Positions 1 to 4,624 of a stretch of DNA of 6,217 bases are shown in pieces. A program made the position numbers and the translations under genes. Source of the stretch: an uncultured Eubacteriales bacterium (GTDB lineage Bacteria > Bacillota > Clostridia > Monoglobales > UMGS1388). Position 1 is the stretch's first letter; every line of letters starts with the position of its first letter. The stretch covers positions 1 to 6,217 of the forward strand of contig URVP01000089.1 of the NCBI GenBank assembly GCA_900551345.1, in the 5' to 3' direction. A model generated the notes under the pieces. That model saw nothing but the letters and a program-made list of their open reading frames with translations. It was not told where the DNA came from and made no database searches.

Positions 1-1039
1 TAATAAGCAGTATCAGAAGTGTTGTAACCACTTGTCCCAGACCGCTTAACAATCCGGCAATTCGCTTGTCGCATACCGGGCGTATAACTGCCGAAGTAAC
101 ATTATATAAAACTGCTACCGAGGCAATTTCGGCAAGCGGTTTAATGCACATCAAAACGCCAACAGCTATTCCCGCTCCTCCTACTGCACCTTTAAGTACT
201 GAAGAATATCCTGCAACTACACTTATACTGTCAGATATAATACCTCCTACAACGGGTACAAAATTTGATACGGCGTATCTGGCAAGCTTGCCCGAAACAG
301 AATCAAGCGCAGGTGTTATCATACACTGAATTGTCATAATCCCCACAAAGGCTGTCATAAGCGTGCCGGCACTCCAACGAATTGCTTTTTGCAGCAGCAT
401 TATAATACCCGACAAATCAGCCTTTTCACTTATATTATCAACTACACACATTGCACATAGAACAGTTAGCGCCGGTATCAGCCATTGCACTATTACAAAA
501 GCTATTATTTGACTTATACCTATAATTAAAGGTTGAATAACTGCTCCGCTGACTACAGCTCCGGAAGCTGCAGAAACGGAAAGTACAACCGGAATAAGAG
601 TTTTTATATATAAACTGAGACTTTCTGCAAGCTCCTGCCCATAATCAAGTGCAAATGACACACCCTTTGCACACAATCCCGCAGCAATTATGTAAGCAGC
701 ATAAAACCCTCCTTCGCTGAGACCTGATGAGGTAAATGTTCTTAGATTAAGCAATACAGACGAGGTTACTGCAACAGCCAATACCCCAATGACCAGTTTT
801 AAATTCCCATATAGAGAATTAAATATCACGGATAAACCTCTGGAAAGTATTTTTTCTAAGTCCCAGCTCCAACCGCCGCTTAAAATATCGTCAGTAAGAC
901 TTTTTAGCGTAATATCATCAAAAGACTCAGCAGTAACATTGTCAAGGGGCAAATTTTCAGCAGCTTCCTTTACAGAATCAGCGTATGCCATGCTCAGCGT
1001 AAATAACAATAAAAAAGTAATTAAAGTCTTTTTAAACAT
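1..1039 (-). CDS. spoIIIAE: Stage III sporulation protein AE (3' end cut by window edge)
   Basis: Polytopic membrane protein of the SpoIIIA-SpoIIQ channel, made in the mother cell and placed in the outer forespore membrane. I read 346 codons without a stop from the ATG at 1039 to the left edge; the family is usually near 400 residues, so roughly 50 C-terminal residues are missing. Residues 1-20 look like a signal peptide (K3 K4, a hydrophobic run, then AYA before D21). An amphipathic stretch to about 78 follows, then many hydrophobic segments (about 80-98, 112-130, 145-165, 168-200, 222-240, 285-300, 332 onward). The segment GKLARYAVSNFVPVVGG at 250-266, followed by IISDS, is a recognisable SpoIIIAE signature. 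The start is fixed by AAGGAA about 8 nt upstream and because the nearer upstream ATG reads into a stop after one codon. It lies 12 nt after spoIIIAD in the same operon. Family identity is firm; the membrane topology is estimated by eye. Confidence 0.95.
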   Translation of the reverse strand, partial: MFKKTLITFLLLFTLSMAYADSVKEAAENLPLDNVTAESFDDITLKSLTDDILSGGWSWDLEKILSRGLSVIFNSLYGNLKLVIGVLAVAVTSSVLLNLRTFTSSGLSEGGFYAAYIIAAGLCAKGVSFALDYGQELAESLSLYIKTLIPVVLSVSAASGAVVSGAVIQPLIIGISQIIAFVIVQWLIPALTVLCAMCVVDNISEKADLSGIIMLLQKAIRWSAGTLMTAFVGIMTIQCMITPALDSVSGKLARYAVSNFVPVVGGIISDSISVVAGYSSVLKGAVGGAGIAVGVLMCIKPLAEIASVAVLYNVTSAVIRPVCDKRIAGLLSGLGQVVTTLLILLI

Positions 1040-1051
1040 TTAATACATTCC

Positions 1052-1441
1052 TTAGATTATCAATTGTGTAACTGTTTCAATCAAACTTACCAAAGTCGGT
1101 ATGCACATTGTGAATATAACAAGCTTGCCGCACAGTTCAATCTTCATCGCAAGCGCACTTTCACCTGCATCTCTTGCTACACCTGCACCAAATTCAGCCG
1201 CATAAGCAAGAGCTACTATTTTTATTATCAAAGATATGTATCCGTTATCTATTCCGCCAATTGAAGAAATACTTTCAAGTGCGTCCACAGCCTGTCTCAA
1301 AAGCGGAAATATCATATAGAGTATTACAACTCCGCCCGCTATAGAAACACACAGAGCAAGTTCTTTCTTCTGACTTTTTAATATTAAAGAAAGCATTGCA
1401 GTTATTATACCTATAGCTGTTACTTGCATAAGTGTATTCAC
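1052..1441 (-). CDS. spoIIIAD: Stage III sporulation protein AD
   Basis: Small polytopic membrane component of the mother-cell SpoIIIA complex. It has 129 residues, against about 130 in Bacillus. Hydrophobic segments are at about 4-20, 30-50, 66-82 and 106-128. The central stretch GIDNGYISLIIKIVALAY, followed by AAEFGAGVARDAGESALAMK, is the conserved core of the family. The start is a GTG at 1441 that overlaps the spoIIIAC stop in a 4-nt GTGA arrangement, which points to translational coupling. An AAAGGA lies about 12 nt upstream. A later in-frame ATG (Met5) exists, but the GTG fits both the family length and the overlap. It is followed by spoIIIAE after 12 nt. Confidence in the family is high; the precise role of AD in the channel is not well established. 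Confidence 0.95.
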   Translation of the reverse strand: MNTLMQVTAIGIITAMLSLILKSQKKELALCVSIAGGVVILYMIFPLLRQAVDALESISSIGGIDNGYISLIIKIVALAYAAEFGAGVARDAGESALAMKIELCGKLVIFTMCIPTLVSLIETVTQLII

Positions 1442-1635
1442 AATCCAAAAACATCCTTTATCGTATTAAACAATGCTCCTATTTCATTTATTAACATAAA
1501 AAGCACCACAATTAGCCCGGAAAGAGTTGTAAGCATGGCTTGTTCGGGTCGTCCCGACCGGTCAAGCACTATATTGAGAACAGCAACTATTATACCGATT
1601 GCCGCAATTCGAAAAATGAAATCCACATCACTCAT
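1438..1635 (-). CDS. spoIIIAC: Stage III sporulation protein AC
   Basis: Very small membrane protein of the SpoIIIA channel complex, 65 residues against 68 in Bacillus subtilis. Two hydrophobic helices (about 6-24 and 34-52) flank a short charged loop, DRSGRPEQA, at about 25-33, followed by the family-typical run LTTLSGLIVVLFMLI. The C-terminus is amphipathic (LFNTIKDVFGL). The ATG at 1635 overlaps the spoIIIAB stop as ATGA, and the gene's own stop overlaps the spoIIIAD start as GTGA, so it is coupled on both sides. The upstream ribosome binding site is poor (GGTGGCGG inside the last spoIIIAB codons), so re-initiation from spoIIIAB is the likely mode of translation (inference). Confidence 0.95.
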   Translation of the reverse strand: MSDVDFIFRIAAIGIIVAVLNIVLDRSGRPEQAMLTTLSGLIVVLFMLINEIGALFNTIKDVFGL

Positions 1636-2147
1636 AACAACACCGCCACCGCAAATGCACCTATCAGAAAACCGCTGCTTCTGTACAGAGCTGTTTTTTT
1701 TGCACTGTCCTCTTCAGCCTTGGAAATAATGTCATCAAGCTGTGACAGGGCATATTCGATACTTTCATACTCAGATTTTCTATCGCCTTCACCTGCCGCA
1801 GATGCCCAGCGTGATACAACGCTTTTGCTCTCAGAACACAAAAGAATTTCCGGTTCGGAAATACGACTTAAAATTTCATCCTTAACTGACACTCCATTAT
1901 GTTTTGACACAGCTTTACCGCAAGATAAAAACACTGCCTTCATTTCTGTGGTCATCACATTAGCGGCATTTTCCATCGCCTTTCCCAGTGGAACACCACA
2001 TAAATAAATTTCTTGTTTTAAAGAATTTAGGCCTGTTCGCAGATCTTTAATCTGTAAAATCTTTTTTTCAAGCCGCTGTGCACTCATCATTCCATATATG
2101 CCTGATGAAACGAACAAAATCATAGCACCCAAAACTTTAATAAACAT
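1632..2147 (-). CDS. spoIIIAB: Stage III sporulation protein AB
   Basis: Membrane protein of the mother-cell SpoIIIA complex, related to the GspF-type inner-membrane platform of type II secretion and pilus systems. Length is 171 residues, the same as in Bacillus subtilis. There is a hydrophobic helix at each end (about 3-20 and 157-171), with a helical cytoplasmic domain between them. The segment after the first helix, with A23 and R25 leading into LRTGLNSLKQEI (36-47) and then VPLGKAMENAA (52-62), matches the family pattern. The ATG at 2147 lies 2 nt after the spoIIIAA stop and has a strong GGAGGTGG ribosome binding site at 2155-2162, inside the last codons of spoIIIAA, with a 7-nt spacing. 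It overlaps spoIIIAC by 4 nt. Probable partner of the SpoIIIAA ATPase. Confidence 0.96.
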   Translation of the reverse strand: MFIKVLGAMILFVSSGIYGMMSAQRLEKKILQIKDLRTGLNSLKQEIYLCGVPLGKAMENAANVMTTEMKAVFLSCGKAVSKHNGVSVKDEILSRISEPEILLCSESKSVVSRWASAAGEGDRKSEYESIEYALSQLDDIISKAEEDSAKKTALYRSSGFLIGAFAVAVLL

Positions 2148-2149
2148 TT

Positions 2150-2977
2150 TTAAACCACCTCCGAAATTCTTTTGTTTCTGTCAAGAATAATAAATTTTTC
2201 AAAAATATCCGTATTCATTCTTCTTTTAACATCTTCCAAACAGGATCCGTGAACGGTCGCCGTTACTTTAACACCCATACTGCAAGCCTTGGTTATGCAA
2301 TCAATATCCTCTCCTCCGGACAGTTCATCAGTCATTATTATGTCAGGTGACATACATCTTATGAGAAGCGGAACAGCTGATGTTTTCATACAGCATGATA
2401 AAACATCTGTTTTAACACCCACATCAAGCTGTGGGACTCCATCAACACAAGCTGCAATCTCACACCTCTCATCTATCAGTGAAATGTTATAATCATTACC
2501 CAAAATCCTTGCAAGATCCCTAAGTAGAGTTGTTTTACCACACCCCGGAGGAGATATAATAAGTAGATTATGTTTTTCCGCTATATCGCAGATACTGTTT
2601 GCCGCACCTTTAATTTGGCTTGCAAGACGAATACAAATACTGCTTATTTCTGTGATATTATCTATCCGGTTATTCTCCGTCACAGCTTTGCCGCAAATTC
2701 CTACACGATGTCCGCCTTTCAATGTAACAAACCCCTGACGCAGCTGCTCTAAATGCGCATAAAGAGAAAAATCACTCATACGCATCAGCATATCCTTCAT
2801 ATCTTCACTATCCGGAATTACTCTGCATACGGCAGAGCAGCCTTTAAATAAAACACCTCTGCCTGTCCGAATTCTGATTTCTTCAAGTGCATTAACGGAT
2901 TCATCCGGTAGCTTCGATATGATTTTAGAAATGCTTGAGCACAAACACTTTTGTAAAACTGTCTTTCTGTCATTCAT
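2150..2977 (-). CDS. spoIIIAA: Stage III sporulation protein AA, secretion-type ATPase
   Basis: Cytosolic ATPase of the SpoIIIA-SpoIIQ channel, related to the AAA/RecA-fold ATPases that drive type II and IV secretion. It works in the mother cell and is needed for late sigma-G activity in the forespore. Length is 275 residues, somewhat shorter than the Bacillus protein. An N-terminal domain (about 1-125) contains RQGFVTLKGGHRVGICG at 80-96. The Walker A motif is SPPGCGKTT at 142-150, with K148 and T149. The IDER box is at 168-171, and a GVPQLDVGVKTDVL motif starts at 180. Walker B is DIIMTDE at 212-218, with the acidic pair D217 E218, and a histidine-glycine sensor-like motif TVHG lies at 241-244. 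The ATG at 2977 has AGAGGTG at 2985-2991, spaced 7 nt. It is the first gene of the operon. The protein carries 16 cysteines, unusually many. Confidence 0.97.
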   Translation of the reverse strand: MNDRKTVLQKCLCSSISKIISKLPDESVNALEEIRIRTGRGVLFKGCSAVCRVIPDSEDMKDMLMRMSDFSLYAHLEQLRQGFVTLKGGHRVGICGKAVTENNRIDNITEISSICIRLASQIKGAANSICDIAEKHNLLIISPPGCGKTTLLRDLARILGNDYNISLIDERCEIAACVDGVPQLDVGVKTDVLSCCMKTSAVPLLIRCMSPDIIMTDELSGGEDIDCITKACSMGVKVTATVHGSCLEDVKRRMNTDIFEKFIILDRNKRISEVV

Positions 2978-2984
2978 TGGTATG

Positions 2985-2991
2985 CACCTCT
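2985..2991 (-). promoter_or_regulatory. Ribosome binding site of spoIIIAA
   Basis: The minus strand reads AGAGGTG here, 7 nt before the ATG at 2977. It sets the start of spoIIIAA. It lies almost at the transcript start predicted from the sigma-E-like promoter (about 2992), so the leader is only around 15 nt, with no room for a leader-based switch. Confidence 0.8.
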
Positions 2992-2998
2992 TTGTTTA

Positions 2999-3028
2999 AT
3001 CATATGTAAGTCACCGAATCAATATGAC
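2999..3028 (-). promoter_or_regulatory. Sigma-E-type promoter of the spoIIIA operon
   Basis: On the minus strand, GTCATATT (3021-3028) is followed after 14 nt by CATATGAT (2999-3006). Known sigma-E promoters have an ATA element about 16-18 nt upstream of CATACAAT; here the ATA-to-CATA gap is 16 nt, the -35 box is a full match and the -10 box matches at 6 of 8 positions. Sigma-E, the early mother-cell factor, is the known regulator of spoIIIA in Bacillus, so motif and gene context agree. A run of seven T (minus strand, 3038-3044) lies about 10 nt upstream and might act as an A/T-rich upstream element. Confidence 0.82.
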
Positions 3029-3061
3029 AGCCTGTACAAAAAAACGCATATTACTTAATTG

Positions 3062-3078
3062 TGTAGTGTAAGCCTACA
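3062..3078. repeat. Small inverted repeat between the divergent promoters, possible operator
   Basis: TGTAG (3062-3066) and CTACA (3074-3078) are inverted around 7 nt. Nested in the same stretch is TGTA-AGCC-TACA (3067-3078). The repeat lies about 10 bp upstream of the -35 box of the plus-strand promoter, where an activator or repressor could bind. The arms are only 4-5 bp in AT-rich DNA, so chance is a real alternative. No regulator gene is visible nearby. Confidence 0.22.
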
Positions 3079-3088
3079 TTATGCATAC

Positions 3089-3117
3089 TTGACAAACAGC
3101 GGTGAAAATGTTATATT
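3089..3117 (+). promoter_or_regulatory. Sigma-A promoter of the 459-residue secreted protein gene
   Basis: TTGACA (3089-3094), a 17-nt spacer and TATATT (3112-3117), with TG at 3109-3110 forming an extended -10. The -35 is perfect and the spacer optimal, so basal activity should be strong unless repressed. Transcription would start near 3124, giving a leader of about 27 nt that carries the ribosome binding site. Confidence 0.85.
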
Positions 3118-3132
3118 TTATATATTATTAAT

Positions 3133-3141
3133 AGGAAGGAG
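3133..3141 (+). promoter_or_regulatory. Strong ribosome binding site of the 459-residue protein gene
   Basis: AGGAAGGAG lies 9 nt before the ATG at 3151, in an otherwise A/T-only leader likely to be unstructured. It supports that ATG, which also opens directly into a signal peptide. Confidence 0.85.
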
Positions 3142-3150
3142 AATATAATT

Positions 3151-4530
3151 ATGAAAAGACTCTTATCACTGTTTTTATGCAGTCTTATCCTGTTTTCTGT
3201 GTCAATTTCATCATCGGTATTTGCACAAGAAAACACACCTGAGTTTGTAAAAGATTATTACATTGTTAATGTTGCTGATACCGATGAAGCAACACTCGTA
3301 AATACAACCGAGGACGGACAGGTTGAACTTAGCAACGGTTGGCTCGGACCAAGTGACAAGGGCACAGTAGATCTTGGAAATGGCAGTACAATAAATCATC
3401 ACTATTATACTAAAGACAAAAACGCAACTGCTACATACACATTTACAAATGTACCTGCCGGCGAGTATGAAGTACAATATCATGTTACCCATAGTAACAG
3501 CTATTATTACATCCCCTTAGAGGTAACATGTAACGATATTGCAAAAGAAACATATATAGGAGACCTTGAAGGGACTTCCAATCTGACTTCAGGATGGTAT
3601 ACAGCAACCAACATTACGAAAAACACCTCAGAAAGCCAAGTTGTTGTCAAAGTTACTGTTCCTGATGGAACATTTTCATCCACTCAAAACATTCGTACTG
3701 CAGCAGTAATACTTATGCCTATTTCAGGATATGCAGATTATGTGATTAGAAATACTGCTCTCAATAATTACAACACATCATTTTCAGCAGACAGCGGTTT
3801 TACAAGTTCTAATTCTAAATACAGTTGTTACGGAGAAGCAGAGGCAGGACAAATTTTAGCAAAAAATGAAGGTCTTTCCGCATATTTTAACTTTATTAAA
3901 TCCTCAAGTGCTATTGCCGAAGATAATATTATTTCTCCTGAGGAATACACAAGCGTAGAGCCCGGATGGTATGATGTATTTTATTACAATCCTTATGCCG
4001 ACAGAAACAACGACCCAAATGCGGGAGTTGAGATTAAACACAATAACGAAACATATACATCTGTTATGGACACTTCTTCTATGACAAAAGATTGGCAAAA
4101 AATCACCGGTCCCATTTACTTTTCCGGAGACGGCAGTGAATATGTAAAAGTGACAAAGAGCAGTGAAGGAAGCTACTTGCGAGTAGGTGCCGTAAAACTC
4201 GTTAGAAAAATAACACTTCCGTCTGAACAGCCTGAAACAAAGCCGCTTATATCAAATGCAAATTATTCTGATGGAAAGCTCACACTTATAACTAATGGCT
4301 CATCCATAACCGATGATACCACCATTTATGCAATAGTTGCGGCATATAATGATAACGGCAATCTTTTGTCCGCCACAAAAACTACAACTGTTTCAATCAC
4401 TGCCGGTGCTGATGATACACAAGTAGAAATTCCTCTTCCTTCAGCTGATGGTACCTCATATAAAATGTTTATATTTGATAACTTAACAAATATATCACCG
4501 TTGATAAACTGCTACGATTTTACAAAATAA
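3151..4530 (+). CDS. Secreted carbohydrate-binding-type protein with two golvesin-like modules, no catalytic domain seen
   Basis: Exported 459-residue protein, function unproven. Residues 1-25 form a clear Sec signal peptide (K2 R3, a hydrophobic core, then VFA before Q26). Module 1 (about 36-190) begins YYIVNVADTDEATLV and contains NVPAGEYEVQYHV at 100-112. Module 2 (about 196-352) begins DYVIRN and contains PGWYDVFYYNPY at 271-282, DWQKITGPIYF at 314-324 and ends VGAVKLV. Both resemble the golvesin/xanthan-lyase-associated beta-sandwich domain, thought to bind sugars: an opening I(D)N-type strand, a GxYxVxxxx strand, then a W...G..YF strand and a closing A-V-L/F-V strand. A short P/E/T linker (356-364) leads to an Ig-like C-terminal module (about 365-459) with YAIVAAYNDNGNLL and YKMFIFDNL. 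I see no LPXTG, SLH or dockerin anchor and no hydrolase or lyase motif. The gene ends in three consecutive in-frame stops (TAA TAG TAA). It converges on a lyase gene that shares the module types. A polysaccharide-binding or scavenging role is inference. Confidence 0.85.
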   Translation: MKRLLSLFLCSLILFSVSISSSVFAQENTPEFVKDYYIVNVADTDEATLVNTTEDGQVELSNGWLGPSDKGTVDLGNGSTINHHYYTKDKNATATYTFTNVPAGEYEVQYHVTHSNSYYYIPLEVTCNDIAKETYIGDLEGTSNLTSGWYTATNITKNTSESQVVVKVTVPDGTFSSTQNIRTAAVILMPISGYADYVIRNTALNNYNTSFSADSGFTSSNSKYSCYGEAEAGQILAKNEGLSAYFNFIKSSSAIAEDNIISPEEYTSVEPGWYDVFYYNPYADRNNDPNAGVEIKHNNETYTSVMDTSSMTKDWQKITGPIYFSGDGSEYVKVTKSSEGSYLRVGAVKLVRKITLPSEQPETKPLISNANYSDGKLTLITNGSSITDDTTIYAIVAAYNDNGNLLSATKTTTVSITAGADDTQVEIPLPSADGTSYKMFIFDNLTNISPLINCYDFTK

Positions 4531-4532
4531 TA

Positions 4533-4544
4533 GTAATGCATTAC
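4533..4544. repeat. 12-bp perfect palindrome after the stop codon
   Basis: GTAATGCATTAC is its own reverse complement and starts 2 nt after the first stop of the plus-strand gene. It has no loop and no T-run, so it is not a terminator on its own; it may be chance or a minor part of the termination region. Confidence 0.3.
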
Positions 4545-4552
4545 AAATAAGT

Positions 4553-4593
4553 AGACCTCATATGGCTAACCACATGAGGTCTCTTTTATATTT
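4553..4593. terminator. Shared terminator between convergent genes
   Basis: AGACCTCATATGG (4553-4565) and CCACATGAGGTCT (4570-4582) pair as a 13-bp stem around the 4-nt loop CTAA. The plus-strand RNA has one A-C mismatch in the stem, and a T-rich tail (CTTTTATATTT) follows at 4583-4593, giving a good intrinsic terminator 22 nt after the 459-residue protein gene. In the minus-strand RNA the mismatch becomes a G-U pair, so the stem is uninterrupted, but the following stretch (ACTTATTTGTAAT) is less U-rich. It lies 42 nt after the lyase stop. Probably bidirectional, stronger on the plus strand. Confidence 0.85.
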
Positions 4594-4624
4594 AGTGTTT
4601 TAGAACAAGTAAAAATACTATTGT

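Noticed and set aside
66..329. 87-codon plus-strand frame inside spoIIIAE
   Set aside because: The opposite strand encodes the conserved SpoIIIAE core; the Thr/Pro/Ser-rich translation is a typical shadow of a membrane protein gene.
1540..2007. 155-codon open frame on the plus strand, antisense to spoIIIAB and spoIIIAC
   Set aside because: It lies wholly opposite two well-recognised genes, has no convincing ribosome binding site, and its translation shows no family features.
3111..3132. A/T-only stretch with several TATATT-like boxes as extra promoters
   Set aside because: Only the box at 3112-3117 has a correctly spaced TTGACA and an extended TG; the others are low-complexity lookalikes.
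3211..3492. 93-codon minus-strand frame with hydrophobic stretches opposite the secreted protein gene
   Set aside because: It is antisense to module 1 of a gene with a signal peptide, promoter and ribosome binding site, and it has no ribosome binding site of its own that I can see.
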